Assembly: GCA_027618565.1 (NCBI GenBank)
Contig: JAQCEQ010000001.1
Span: forward strand, 62,001-126,000
Reading direction: 5' to 3'
Length of the DNA: 64,000 nt
Source: Planctomycetota bacterium
GTDB lineage: Bacteria > Planctomycetota > Phycisphaerae > Phycisphaerales > SM1A02
In this document: positions 44,203 to 53,663 of the stretch, piece by piece
Layout: each line of letters opens with the position of its first letter
How positions within the stretch are numbered: the stretch's first letter is position 1
Program-made: the position numbers and the translations under genes
Notes under the pieces: generated by a model
What the model was told of the DNA's origin: nothing
The model's database searches: none
The model's input: the letters and a program-made list of their open reading frames with translations, nothing else

Positions 44203-44226
44203 GCGGGCTAGCGGGCTAGCGGGCTA
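44203..44226. repeat. Three tandem copies of an 8-bp unit (GCGGGCTA)
   Basis: The unit GCGGGCTA occurs three times head to tail and overlaps the stop codon of the PDZ lipoprotein gene; its CTA supplies the TAG on the minus strand. Copy-number change would keep a stop in frame. It probably arose by slippage. Confidence 0.8.
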
Positions 44227-44925
44227 GTGGGGTTGTGCGGAAGACCGGATCGGTGCCGACGGCAGCGGCTGGAGTCGCCACGCCGCAAGCGTGACCAGGA
44301 CTTCGCGTCGCTCTCCGGCGTGTTCCAGAGTGAACGCGATTGTGGAGCCAGGGGTGGCCTGGGCGAGGCGGGAGCGAATGACCTCGGGTGATGCGTTGGC
44401 GTCGCCATCCACCTTGACGATGAGGTCGTGCTCGTGCAGGCCAGCCGCCGCGGCGGGGCTTCCGGCGAGCACGGGGCCGACCTCAGCGACCAGCTTGGGG
44501 TCCAGCCGGAGGTGCGACGCCAGCGATGGAGACACCCACCGCAACTGCGCGCCAAGGAAGGAGCGTGGGCGGTGCTGCGTGGGCGGAGCGGGGAGCACGA
44601 AGCGCTTCACGACGATGCCGTCGTGCCCAAGCACCTCGATCGCATCCGGCTCGCGGCGCAGGTTTTGGTCTGGGATGCGCTTGCCGTTGAAGAAGACTTC
44701 GTCGCCCTGCTCCGAGAAGACCACATCCCAATTCGCACCCTGCTCCGCCGGGCTGGTCACGACGATGGCGGGAGTGGCGTCCGTGGATCGAGCCAAGCCA
44801 GCTTCCTGGGTCTCACCGGCGTGAGGACCCGGCGCTGCACCTGGATCCATCGAATCAAAGGCTCGGCACCCCGAGAGCGCGAATGCCGTGCCGAGTACCA
44901 CTGTCGCGAGGCGAGCTGAGGACAT
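44224..44925 (-). CDS. PDZ-domain lipoprotein
   Basis: A 233-residue exported lipoprotein: the N-terminal signal ends in the lipobox LSGC with C20 as the modified residue. An N-terminal region containing WDVVFSEQGDEVFFNGKRI is followed by a PDZ domain (about 120-215: SFLGAQLRWVSPSLASHL, GSPAAAAGLHEHDLIVKVDG). PDZ domains bind C-terminal peptides; this could recruit or regulate an envelope protease, but no protease domain is present in the protein itself. The gene lies just after the amidohydrolase genes on the same strand, though the 39-nt gap does not show coupling. Confidence 0.86.
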   Translation of the reverse strand: MSSARLATVVLGTAFALSGCRAFDSMDPGAAPGPHAGETQEAGLARSTDATPAIVVTSPAEQGANWDVVFSEQGDEVFFNGKRIPDQNLRREPDAIEVLGHDGIVVKRFVLPAPPTQHRPRSFLGAQLRWVSPSLASHLRLDPKLVAEVGPVLAGSPAAAAGLHEHDLIVKVDGDANASPEVIRSRLAQATPGSTIAFTLEHAGERREVLVTLAAWRLQPLPSAPIRSSAQPH

Positions 44926-44964
44926 CAGGGGATGGTACGGGTGGCGCGGGTCGTGACGGCGATC

Positions 44965-46449
44965 TCAGCGTTGCTCGAGCTGTCGATACTTCTCGCGATA
45001 CCGCTCTTCCAGGAGATCCTGGTTGTTGGTCAGCTCGATCTTCCGGCCATCGATCCACGCCGCGCCGACGCGGGAGCGGATGTCCAGCGGCGAGCCATCG
45101 GTGAGAATGATGGTCGCCGACTTGCCGGCTTCCAGCGTGCCAAGCGTGTCGCCCAATCCCATGATCGCGGCGGCATCTCGCGTGATGGCCGCCATCGCCT
45201 GGTCCGGCGTGAGCCCGTAGGCCACGGCGACGCCAGCGTTGTGCGGGAGCCAGCGGTCATTGGAAGCATCGCCGCCGAGCGATTCGTCCGCGGGCGCGAT
45301 GCAGTACCGGACACCAGCGTCTCGGAGCCGGGCGGGCAGCGAGAAAGGGGAGTCGTAGGGGTCGTCCGGGAGTCGGGGGAGCGAGAGCGTCCCTCGGATC
45401 ACCACCGGCACATCGTGGCGCGTGAGGAGCTCGGCGACCTCTTCGGCGCCGGAGCCACCGATGATGACAGCCTTGAACCCCCGCTTCGACGCCCAGAGGA
45501 CGGCGCTCTCGATCTGGCCGGCGCTGGAGGCATCGATGAAGACAGGCTCGGTGCCCCCGAGGACGGCCTGCACACGGTCGTATCGAAGGTCTATCGCCGT
45601 CGTGGGGTTCGCAGCGCGGGCAGCGGCCCACGCCTTGGCTTCATCGAAGAACTGGTCGATCTGCTTGACCGTCTCAGCGGATCGATCGGCCTGGGCGCCG
45701 CGGTTGCGGAAGCCGCGTCGCATCAAGGGTTCCGTCGCGGGCCACTTGATGACCAGGCCGGCGCGGGGCTCGATCGTGAGGTCTTCGGTGGTCCAGCCAT
45801 CCATGCGCAGGGCGCTGGCGTGGCCGCAGATCACGCCACCGTCCGGGAAGGAGATGCTGGTGAGGATGCCGTTGGCACGGCTCACGGGGATGAGCTCCGA
45901 GTCGGGGTTGACGGCGACCGCCGCGATCGTCTCGGGATGCCACCGGCCAAGCTCGCGACGGTCGTCCGTCGATCGAACCTGATCCACCTCGATGAGCCCC
46001 ATCGGGGAGCCGATCGCGACGAGGCCCGGATAGACATGAAGGCCCGTCGCCTCCAGGATGTCCACACTCTCTGCGTTGGGCATATTTGCCATGGGGCCGA
46101 CCGCCACGATCTTGCCATCGTTGAAGAGGATGAACCCGTCGGTGATCGTGGGCTCGCCAGCGGTCATCGGGTGGACGGTGACGTGTGTGATGGCCATCGC
46201 CTTCGACTGCGAGGGAGCGGCTGTCGGGTTCTGGGCGTTGGCCGCCTGGGAGAAGGTGCCAGAGGCGGCGATCATCGCGGCGAGCGCGAGGTGGGTGAGT
46301 TGTGTGAGCTGGCGCCGTGCGCTCACAATCGCCCACCCCTCTGGTGCGGTGGGATCTCTCCCATTTCTGGACAATTCCAACCGCGTCACGGGGGTACGCG
46401 TCGTCGACGGTACGGCCGCTGTCGGATTCAACGGGGGAAGTGATTTCAT
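44965..46449 (-). CDS. Exported amidohydrolase-family protein (metal ligands not complete)
   Basis: The 494-residue protein belongs to the amidohydrolase superfamily: ITHVTVHPMTAGEP, VYPGLVAIGSPMG in place of the usual H-x-H after the first strand, VPVVIRGTLSL, and a C-terminal composite domain with LGTLEAGKSATIILTDGSP. The HxH metal motif seems replaced, so activity is doubtful. A signal peptide lies around residues 50-75 if translation starts at the ATGA overlap with the upstream gene; a GTG at 46326 would put the signal at the N-terminus. It is paired with the giant amidohydrolase. Confidence 0.78.
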   Translation of the reverse strand: MKSLPPLNPTAAVPSTTRTPVTRLELSRNGRDPTAPEGWAIVSARRQLTQLTHLALAAMIAASGTFSQAANAQNPTAAPSQSKAMAITHVTVHPMTAGEPTITDGFILFNDGKIVAVGPMANMPNAESVDILEATGLHVYPGLVAIGSPMGLIEVDQVRSTDDRRELGRWHPETIAAVAVNPDSELIPVSRANGILTSISFPDGGVICGHASALRMDGWTTEDLTIEPRAGLVIKWPATEPLMRRGFRNRGAQADRSAETVKQIDQFFDEAKAWAAARAANPTTAIDLRYDRVQAVLGGTEPVFIDASSAGQIESAVLWASKRGFKAVIIGGSGAEEVAELLTRHDVPVVIRGTLSLPRLPDDPYDSPFSLPARLRDAGVRYCIAPADESLGGDASNDRWLPHNAGVAVAYGLTPDQAMAAITRDAAAIMGLGDTLGTLEAGKSATIILTDGSPLDIRSRVGAAWIDGRKIELTNNQDLLEERYREKYRQLEQR

Positions 46450-49400
46450 CGTCCCACCCCGCAGTTCGCCGGTGCGATCTGGTCGATGTTGGCGCCGGCA
46501 CGCCAGCGCTCCAGTTCCGCGTCCTCTCGCTCGGCCAACAGTCGCGAGAGCAGCGTGGGAGGTGTGTCGGTGCCGGGCGCACTGGGCGTACCTGGTACCT
46601 GCCCGCGGCCACCTCGGCCACCGCGACCGCCCCGGCCTCGTCGACCCTCACCAGGGGGCCCGGCGTCACCACCACCGCCGCGAGCAGCATCGGCATCCGC
46701 CGCCGCCGCGATCAATCGCGTGCGAAGCGTCGAGTCGCGATCCCGCATCTGCGCGTCCCTCTCCAGGTTGAAGTAGCAGGCTCCGTCGATCCAGGTCTGT
46801 TCGCACTTGGTGAATGTGGAGAGCGGGTCACCGCTCCACACCACCAGGTCCGCATCCTTGCCCGGCTCCAAGCTGCCGGTGAACTGGCTGATGCCCAGTT
46901 GCTTGGCGGGATTGATCGTGGTGAAGCACAACGCGTCGGCCGGATCAAGGTTGCCGTATCGAATTGCCTTCGCACACTCCAGGTTGAGGCGACGCGCCAA
47001 TTCGCCGGAGTCGCTGTTGAAGGAGACGACCACGCCTTGGTCATGCATGATCGCGCCGGCGTACGGAATCGCGTCCATCACCTCCATCTTGTAGGCCCAC
47101 CAATCGGAGAAGCACGAGGCACCCGCGCCGTGCGAGGCAATGAGTTCCGCCACTTTGTAGCCCTCAAGCACATGTTGAAGCGTGCCGATGCGGAAGTGGA
47201 AGTCCTCGGCGAGTCGGAGCAGCATGAGGATCTCGTCTTGCCGGTAGGAGTGGCAGTGGACGATGCGCTCACCCGCCACGATTTGCGCGAGCGCCTCCAG
47301 TTCCAGGTCCCGACGCGGCGCCACTTCACCGCCCTGTCGAGCACCCTTGTTGCGCTCCCACTCCTCCATGGCGGCGCGGTATTGCTGCGCGGCGGTGAGT
47401 CGATCTCGCAGGTAGGCCTCCACACCCATGCGGGTGTCGGGGTATCGACCACTGGACCCCACCACATTCTCGCCCAGCGCCCACTTCATGCCCGGTTTGA
47501 ACCCAGTGGCGGGGAAGTCGTCAGCACCCGCACCCCACCGCGCCTTCACCACGGAGTTCTGGCCGCCCATCGGGTTGGAGCTGCCGTGGAGTTGGTTGGC
47601 GGCCGTGAGTCCGCCGGCGAGTTGCCAGTACCAGTTGATGTCGTCGGGGTCGATGACATCGCTGATGCGAACTTCGGCCGTGCACGCCTGCGTGAACTCA
47701 TTGACGCCGCCTTCAATGCCGGTGTGGCTGTGGCAATCGATCATTCCTGGGGAGATGTGCTTGCCGGTGCAGTCGATTGCGCGCGCGCCGGGCATCGTGG
47801 CGTCCAACCCGACTGCGACAACCTTGCCGTTGTGCACCACGACATTCGCGGGCGACAGGATGCCCTGAGGACCGCTGGTCCACACGGTGGCGTTGGAGAA
47901 GACAATGGTCTCTCGCGCCGGCAGCGACTCCAGTCCGCGCGCACCCAGCGGCGTGGTGATCGGCACGGTGGCCGGGTCAACGGCGAGGAGTTTCTTGGCG
48001 GGTGTCGGAGCCGGCTTGTCGGCGGGCTTGTCTCCCGGCGTGTCTTGCGGTTTCACCTCAGTCGTCGCGACAGCGGTCGCAGGGACCGCAGCAACCTGCT
48101 TCGGCGTGATTGTGAAAGCAATCACCTCCCCCGCGAGCGTGGTGCCTTCCACATGCATTCTGTCATCGTCGAGGATTCCAGCGCATCGCACTGCACCCCA
48201 TGGCTGGCCTTCCTGTGTGGTGAGTCCCAGCGCTTCGGGGGCGATCTTGAAGGTGAGGCGCGGCGCACTCAGCTTGATGTCCGTGGCGCCGTGCTGCTTG
48301 GGGTCCTTCGCGTTGCCTTGTTCGTCGACCTGCGGCTCAAGCACAGTGATCGATTCCTTGCGCGCGTCGATCTTGACATCGCGCGTGGCACCACCCGCCA
48401 TGACCAGCGTGCACTCGCCATCGATCGTGAGGGAGGGTGGCTTGGTGACCTCGGTGCGTCGACCCGCGACCCAGACATCGATGACCTTGGTGTCCGCACC
48501 AAACAACGGGCCACCCTCAACCACCACCAAGTTGGCCATGCGGCCCGGCTCCACGGTGCCCATGAGGTCGGCAACGCCAGCCATCGCGGCGGCATCGGTG
48601 GTGAGCGCGGCGAGGACCTGGTCCTCGGAGAGGCCTGCCTCTTGCGCCTGTCGGACGCGCTCCGGAAACTGGTTGCGCGACTCAAGGCCATTGGTGGTGA
48701 GCGCGATTCGATTGCCTTGCGATCCAAGGCGCGATGCAAGCAGCGCGGGGTTCGCCGGAGCGATGGCCCACTCTTTGAGTGAGGAGAGTGGGATCTGTTC
48801 AGCGAGGCGCGGGTCCGCTACTTCCGGAGCCTTTGGAAACGCGACCGGAACGACGATGTCCATCCTCGTGGCGGCGACATCGTCAAGCCGCTTGAACTCC
48901 ATGCCGGTCCCAAGCGCGGCGGCCTTGATACCAGCCTCGTTGACGCACCGCGCGAGGCGGAGGAGCTGCTGTTCATCCGAAGGCTGGAGCCACGCGCGCT
49001 CGTCGCCGGCCAAGAGTGGTTGGAGGGCGAGAAGCGCCGAGTCCACATTGGGCGGCGTGTCGCCCGCCGGTGCGGAATTCCAGATCTGGTTGGCCTGTGT
49101 GGCCCACGCGGCATCGCTGAGTGTCTGTCGCACCAGCGCGATCGCACCCATCTGCGACCCAGGGAAGGTGACGCTGCGCATGCGCGCGTCGGCATTGGGA
49201 GCTTCCCAGTCAAACTCGCCGCGCTCCAGCGAGATACCCTGGCCGACGCTACGGTCGATGGTGGTGAGCGTGAATGGCGTGCCCGCGAGCGACGCGCCAG
49301 ACTCCAGGAGTTGCACGCGCGATTTACCACGGAAGATGCCCGCGTTGGGTCTGGCGACAGCGGCCGTGAAGCCCAGGTTGCGAAGCTCTCCCGCCACGCC

Positions 49401-49835
49401 GGCGTCGATCGGCGTGAGCGCTGCGTCCACCTGCGGCGTCACGCGAGGATTCCAATGGGCATCGCGAGCACTCGCCGCCTGCGCGGCGAGCGTGGCGGTG
49501 TCGACGGGAATGTTGAGGTCGATGAAGCCGGCATAGATGGTCTTGCCGACGAGGTCGTGGACTCTGGCGCCGGCGGGAACGGGGAGCCCTGTCCCGATCG
49601 CGTCGATCCACCCATCACGAAGGATGACGGTGGCGTTCTCAATCACCCGACCCGGCCGCACGACGATGCGCGCGTTGGTCAGCGCGTCCCATCGAACCTC
49701 AGCCTCGCGCATCCCGTTCTGCTGGTTGCGCGCGGCGGCGTCGAGGGATTGGGGGGTGGCCTGCGCGCGCGGGGTCAGGAGCGAGCCAGACACGGCAAAA
49801 ACCGCCGCCCACGCGGCCAGATTGGTCGGATGCAT
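46446..49835 (-). CDS. Exported tandem amidohydrolase with RGG tail
   Basis: This exported protein (1129 residues, signal peptide 1-26) has two amidohydrolase units. The first (about 50-480) lacks a clear metal motif: YAGFIDLNIP takes the place of the HxH site. The second (about 650-1030) has DCHSHTG near 695 and VHCHSYR near 860, giving plausible metal ligands, and a composite beta domain. Near 1050-1080 is a Gly/Arg-rich tract of RGG-type repeats, unusual in an exported enzyme. The smaller amidohydrolase gene follows with a 4-nt overlap. Substrate unknown; peptidase or imidase-type activity is possible. Confidence 0.82.
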   Translation of the reverse strand: MHPTNLAAWAAVFAVSGSLLTPRAQATPQSLDAAARNQQNGMREAEVRWDALTNARIVVRPGRVIENATVILRDGWIDAIGTGLPVPAGARVHDLVGKTIYAGFIDLNIPVDTATLAAQAASARDAHWNPRVTPQVDAALTPIDAGVAGELRNLGFTAAVARPNAGIFRGKSRVQLLESGASLAGTPFTLTTIDRSVGQGISLERGEFDWEAPNADARMRSVTFPGSQMGAIALVRQTLSDAAWATQANQIWNSAPAGDTPPNVDSALLALQPLLAGDERAWLQPSDEQQLLRLARCVNEAGIKAAALGTGMEFKRLDDVAATRMDIVVPVAFPKAPEVADPRLAEQIPLSSLKEWAIAPANPALLASRLGSQGNRIALTTNGLESRNQFPERVRQAQEAGLSEDQVLAALTTDAAAMAGVADLMGTVEPGRMANLVVVEGGPLFGADTKVIDVWVAGRRTEVTKPPSLTIDGECTLVMAGGATRDVKIDARKESITVLEPQVDEQGNAKDPKQHGATDIKLSAPRLTFKIAPEALGLTTQEGQPWGAVRCAGILDDDRMHVEGTTLAGEVIAFTITPKQVAAVPATAVATTEVKPQDTPGDKPADKPAPTPAKKLLAVDPATVPITTPLGARGLESLPARETIVFSNATVWTSGPQGILSPANVVVHNGKVVAVGLDATMPGARAIDCTGKHISPGMIDCHSHTGIEGGVNEFTQACTAEVRISDVIDPDDINWYWQLAGGLTAANQLHGSSNPMGGQNSVVKARWGAGADDFPATGFKPGMKWALGENVVGSSGRYPDTRMGVEAYLRDRLTAAQQYRAAMEEWERNKGARQGGEVAPRRDLELEALAQIVAGERIVHCHSYRQDEILMLLRLAEDFHFRIGTLQHVLEGYKVAELIASHGAGASCFSDWWAYKMEVMDAIPYAGAIMHDQGVVVSFNSDSGELARRLNLECAKAIRYGNLDPADALCFTTINPAKQLGISQFTGSLEPGKDADLVVWSGDPLSTFTKCEQTWIDGACYFNLERDAQMRDRDSTLRTRLIAAAADADAARGGGGDAGPPGEGRRGRGGRGGRGGRGQVPGTPSAPGTDTPPTLLSRLLAEREDAELERWRAGANIDQIAPANCGVGR

Positions 49836-49917
49836 GGGGTGAGTCTAGGAGGGGTGGCCACCTGACAATTGATGACGGCGCGCTGCGTTGACGATGGTCA
49901 GCCGGACGTACCGGTCG

Positions 49918-51645
49918 TCACGGCGAGTCCGCCGCCGCCGGTGCCCCCACCGGCGCCCCCAAGGACACCGCCTTCCCCCGCTCCGGCACGATCACGTGTT
50001 TCCAGCCCTGTTCCCGCAGGCATTCCTGACGGTCCTTGAGCGCCTGTGCTTCGCCGTGCACCAGCAGGACCCGGCATGTCTCCTTGTCCTGGTTGGCCAG
50101 CCAGGCGTCGATTTCATTGGCGCGACCGTGTGCGGAGAAGCCGCCAAGGCGTTTGGTCTGCACCTGGATCTCCATCGTCTTGCCGTCGGGCGTGCGAATC
50201 GTCTTGCCCGCGGTGGATTCGCCCTTCTTGACGGAATCCTCCATCTGTCCGCTGGGGGAGAGTGGATCTTGGTAGCCGACCAGGAACACCGTCACCTTGG
50301 GGTTGTCAAGGAGCGGCCGCATTGGACCGCCGCCGAACGCCACGTCAAACAAGCCACCCGTGGAGACCAAGATCGCCGGCGTTGGGTCGATGGCCTTCAC
50401 CCAGTCCTCGAACGCTTCCTCTGACTCCTCGTAGCCAGGTGGCCGAAGGTTGGTCTTGTCCTTGGACCACGAATCCCGGAACCAGCCCGCCTTGCTGTTG
50501 CGCTCGTACACCGCAGTGACCGCACGAGCCGACGGCGACGGCACGAAGATCGGGACATTCTCCTTGATCAGCCCCTCGCGCTGCGCGAGCCGAAGTTGGT
50601 GCAGCACCTTCTGCGTTCGATCCAGCGCGAAGGAGGGGATCCACACGATGCCGCCGCCGGCGATCGTGTCGGCGACGGCCTTGCGAAACTCCGCCATGCC
50701 TTGGTCGACGGGTTGCGTGCGCGGCGAGCATCCGTAGGTGGTCTCGATGAGCACGACGTCGACAGGTGGCGCAGGCTCTGGTCCTTCGATGAGTGTTGAT
50801 CCATCCCATCCGAGGTCGCCGGAGAACAAGATGCGCGTCGCCGGAGTGTCGGCCTCGTCCGGCTCTCCACGCCGCCCCTTCTTCCCCTTCTTCGCCTTCG
50901 TCTCAATGAGCCACGAGCACGAGCCCGGAATGTGGCCGGCGTTGAATGGCGTGGCGATCGCCCCGCCCGGAAGAGCGATCGACTTCCCCACGTTCACCGG
51001 CTTCATGTGCTTGATCACGCCGGTCACCTCCAATTCCGCGCAGGCGCGGCAAGGGGACACCGACTTGCGCGGTCCACCTCGGCTGATGTGCTCGGTCAGC
51101 TCCGTGACGGTGCCGGTGAAGGTCGTGGCGTTCTTCGGGCTGATGCTGTTGGCCGACTGACAGTCGAGCATCCAATGTCCCGTGACGTAGTTCTTGCCCG
51201 CGGATGCGGGGGAATTGGACCACATCCAGTCGCGCGTGCTGGCCTCGTCGTAGCGAGCATTGCTCAGGAGCATCGGCACCGCGAGTTGAATCGTCCCCCC
51301 CGTGGCGTAGATCGGGCCGCCGTAGCCCTCGCGCACCAGGAGCGGCACACGACCGATGTGGTCGATGTGCGCGTGCGTGAGGAAGACGCCATCCACTTCC
51401 GTGGCTCCCTCGGGGACGGTCGAGGAGTTGGTGGTGGCCCACGCCTCACGAGCGGCGGCGGTGGCACCGACTTCCGGCATGAATGTGCCGCAATCGATGA
51501 TCCACTTCTTCCCGCCGATCTCCAGGATCGAGTTGGAGCCCGACACTTGCCCAGCGCCGCCGTGGACGGTGATGGAAGGATCGTCGGCGGGAGCGGTGAG
51601 CAGCGGCAGCACGACAGCCGCGACACACAGGATTGCAAGAGGCAT
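49918..51645 (-). CDS. Exported beta-CASP metallo-hydrolase
   Basis: The 575-residue protein starts with a signal peptide (hydrophobic 5-20). The metallo-beta-lactamase core follows, with HAHIDH (91-96), GDLGWDGST, and IETTYG, and then a beta-CASP region and C-terminal motif (RLGGFSAHGRANEI and VHGEAQAL) characteristic of RNA-processing enzymes such as CPSF73 and RNase J. Members of this family are normally cytoplasmic; export is the odd feature. A Lys-rich loop (KAKKGKKGRRGE) lies in the middle. It may act on extracellular RNA or another phosphodiester. Confidence 0.86.
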   Translation of the reverse strand: MPLAILCVAAVVLPLLTAPADDPSITVHGGAGQVSGSNSILEIGGKKWIIDCGTFMPEVGATAAAREAWATTNSSTVPEGATEVDGVFLTHAHIDHIGRVPLLVREGYGGPIYATGGTIQLAVPMLLSNARYDEASTRDWMWSNSPASAGKNYVTGHWMLDCQSANSISPKNATTFTGTVTELTEHISRGGPRKSVSPCRACAELEVTGVIKHMKPVNVGKSIALPGGAIATPFNAGHIPGSCSWLIETKAKKGKKGRRGEPDEADTPATRILFSGDLGWDGSTLIEGPEPAPPVDVVLIETTYGCSPRTQPVDQGMAEFRKAVADTIAGGGIVWIPSFALDRTQKVLHQLRLAQREGLIKENVPIFVPSPSARAVTAVYERNSKAGWFRDSWSKDKTNLRPPGYEESEEAFEDWVKAIDPTPAILVSTGGLFDVAFGGGPMRPLLDNPKVTVFLVGYQDPLSPSGQMEDSVKKGESTAGKTIRTPDGKTMEIQVQTKRLGGFSAHGRANEIDAWLANQDKETCRVLLVHGEAQALKDRQECLREQGWKHVIVPERGKAVSLGAPVGAPAAADSP

Positions 51646-51677
51646 CTCGAAAGGCTAGGTGAACGACGGCGGGAAGC

Positions 51678-51986
51678 TCACTCCCCGTGATGCAGCTCGT
51701 CCAGCATCCGGCGGATCGCGGCATTGAGGCGCTCAGGAGTATCAAACTCGCCGCTGGCAATCGCGCGCTTCATCGCCTCGATGCGATCCAGCCGCACATC
51801 GGGCATGTTCTTGATCGCATCCAATCGGGCTTCGACAGGGTCCATCGAACGATCCATGGACGGGCCAGTCGATGGCTTGCGTGCACCATCGGCTGCACTG
51901 CTCGTCGAGTCGTCGTGCTCACGCTTTCGGTCGCTCATTCCGCTCTCACTCACTCTATCGGTCAACGCGTCCATAACCTGTGACAT
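51678..51986 (-). CDS. FlgM-like small protein (possible anti-sigma-28 factor)
   Basis: From ATG at 51986 the protein has 102 residues; ATG at 51938 is an alternative. The C-terminal helix RLDRIEAMKRAIASGEFDTPERLNAAIRRML has the length, spacing and polarity of the FlgM C-terminal region, which binds the flagellar sigma factor. The N-terminal half is polar and disordered, as in FlgM. No flagellar genes are in the window, so the assignment rests on the helix alone. Confidence 0.5.
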   Translation of the reverse strand: MSQVMDALTDRVSESGMSDRKREHDDSTSSAADGARKPSTGPSMDRSMDPVEARLDAIKNMPDVRLDRIEAMKRAIASGEFDTPERLNAAIRRMLDELHHGE

Positions 51987-52292
51987 GCCAAAATCCTCGA
52001 TCAGTTTCTGGCGTCCCGGCAGGCACCTGGCCCGCCGCACGATGCGCTGGGCCGGATTGGCTGTCGGACGCCAAGGATGGTGGTTCAACGCCCCCGATCC
52101 ACATGGAGTTGTGGTCAGGGGCAAGGGGTTTCATCGTCGAAATGGCGAGTCGATCTTGAAGGGTTTCCACAGACTTTCCCCAGCAATTCACATACCGGTG
52201 GAGAACGGGAGTGGAGGACCCTGAGCGGTTCTGGAGCGTCGGGAAGCCCCGGCATGCGTCGCCGCTTGTGGTGGTCGCCAAGAGAGGCGAGA
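51987..52292. other. 306-bp divergent gap with no gene found
   Basis: This is the space between the divergent FlgM-like gene and the SPOR-like lipoprotein gene. It should hold both promoters. I see no tRNA, strong hairpin or repeat in it. Confidence 0.6.
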
Positions 52293-53663
52293 ATGGCGCC
52301 TCCGATGCGCGTCAACCATCGTTTTTTGACTCCAATCGCCACCATCAGCGCCGGCGTCGGCGTGGCGGTAGCGGCGCTCGCGGGTTGTTCGATGGATTCT
52401 GGCGGCGTGGGCGGCTCCGATGGCTCCGGGAGGATCGAAAGTCGACTCTCTCCTGGCGGCTACGAGCTGGTGGACACCAGTCCCTCGGGGCGCTCGGGGA
52501 CGCCTTCGACTGGATCGACCCGAGTGGCCGGTGGCCTCTCCGTCCAGTTGCCCAGGGCGAAGCCAACGACCGAGCGGTTGACTGAGGGAGCGCCGTGCGA
52601 CTTGACCAGCGCCGCTGGGGCTCAAACGCCTGAACGACCCAGCACCACTCGATTCACGGAGGCCGATGTTCCATACGCGGGACCAAAGCCGATGCGGCTG
52701 GCCGACTCGACCGGCGGAGCAAGGTCCGGCACTGGCAGCGGTGGCACCGCCTCGGAACCGTTTCCGAAGAGCCAACACCAGCAGGCCCAGGAGGCAAAGC
52801 AACCCGAGCCGCTCGCACCGGCAGCGCGCATGCCGCTGCTCTCCGAGCGATCGGGCGCCGACCAGGGACCGGACTTGGTGTCGGAATCGCAGCGACAAGC
52901 GCCGACCGCGATCACCACTGCTGGCGGTGCATCAGGCTCAAGTCGCCGCGGGATCGATTCCACGCCTTCGCCCGCGCGTGGCGTATGGGGTGTGGTGCTG
53001 GCCACATTCTCCGGTGAAGGCAATCGACCCATGGCCGATGGGGTAGCCGCGCAGTTCCGGCAGCAATATCCAACGCTTCCCGACATCCATGTCCGCAGCA
53101 AGCCCAGCGGAAGCGTGGTGCTGGCGGGTCGATTTGAGAAAGCCTCCGATCCCGGCGCGAAGGAACTTCTCGCGATGGTGAAGGCGATGGAGGTTGATGG
53201 CAAGCGGGTGTTCCCGCGCGCGATGCTCACGGCGATGACCGGCGTCGTCGATGGCGAATACATCCCGCCGCAGGACTTGCGGCAACTTCGATTGCAGTAC
53301 CCCGACGCGAATCCGCTCTATTCATTGCAAGTGGCGGTCTGGAGCACCTTTGATTCCAGCGAACTCAGCGTCGAGGATGTTCGCCGGCGGGCGGAGGCTT
53401 ACTGCCTGGAACTTCGCGCGCGGGGGCTCCCGGCATATTTCTCCCACAGCGAGACCTTGAAGACCAGCGCCGTCACGGTGGGCTCGTTTGGCGTTGATGC
53501 CTATGACTCGCGCAGCACGCTCTATTCCGATGAAGTGGAGGCACTGCTGCGCGAATTCCCGAAGCACCTCGTCAACGGCGAGGAACTGCTGGTGTCGGTG
53601 AGCCAGCGCAACCCAACCAAGATGGTGCCGCAGAAACCGTACCTGGTGGAGGTGCCGCGCTGA
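52293..53663 (+). CDS. Lipoprotein with SPOR-like C-terminal domains
   Basis: The ATG at 52293 has GAGG at 52284-52287 in front and gives a signal peptide ending in the lipobox LAGC with C32 as modified residue. Residues 35-250 are Gly/Ser/Pro-rich and disordered. The last 200 residues (GVVLATFSGEGNRPMADGVAAQF, LYSLQVAVWSTF) contain two repeats with the YSLQVAV-type strand of SPOR domains, which bind denuded peptidoglycan at the septum. The stop overlaps the ATG of the polymerase delta-prime gene (TGATG). Confidence 0.78.
   Translation: MAPPMRVNHRFLTPIATISAGVGVAVAALAGCSMDSGGVGGSDGSGRIESRLSPGGYELVDTSPSGRSGTPSTGSTRVAGGLSVQLPRAKPTTERLTEGAPCDLTSAAGAQTPERPSTTRFTEADVPYAGPKPMRLADSTGGARSGTGSGGTASEPFPKSQHQQAQEAKQPEPLAPAARMPLLSERSGADQGPDLVSESQRQAPTAITTAGGASGSSRRGIDSTPSPARGVWGVVLATFSGEGNRPMADGVAAQFRQQYPTLPDIHVRSKPSGSVVLAGRFEKASDPGAKELLAMVKAMEVDGKRVFPRAMLTAMTGVVDGEYIPPQDLRQLRLQYPDANPLYSLQVAVWSTFDSSELSVEDVRRRAEAYCLELRARGLPAYFSHSETLKTSAVTVGSFGVDAYDSRSTLYSDEVEALLREFPKHLVNGEELLVSVSQRNPTKMVPQKPYLVEVPR

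Noticed and set aside
46317-48782. 821-residue plus-strand frame opposite the amidohydrolases
   Set aside because: No domain, and the opposite strand encodes conserved enzymes with signal peptides.
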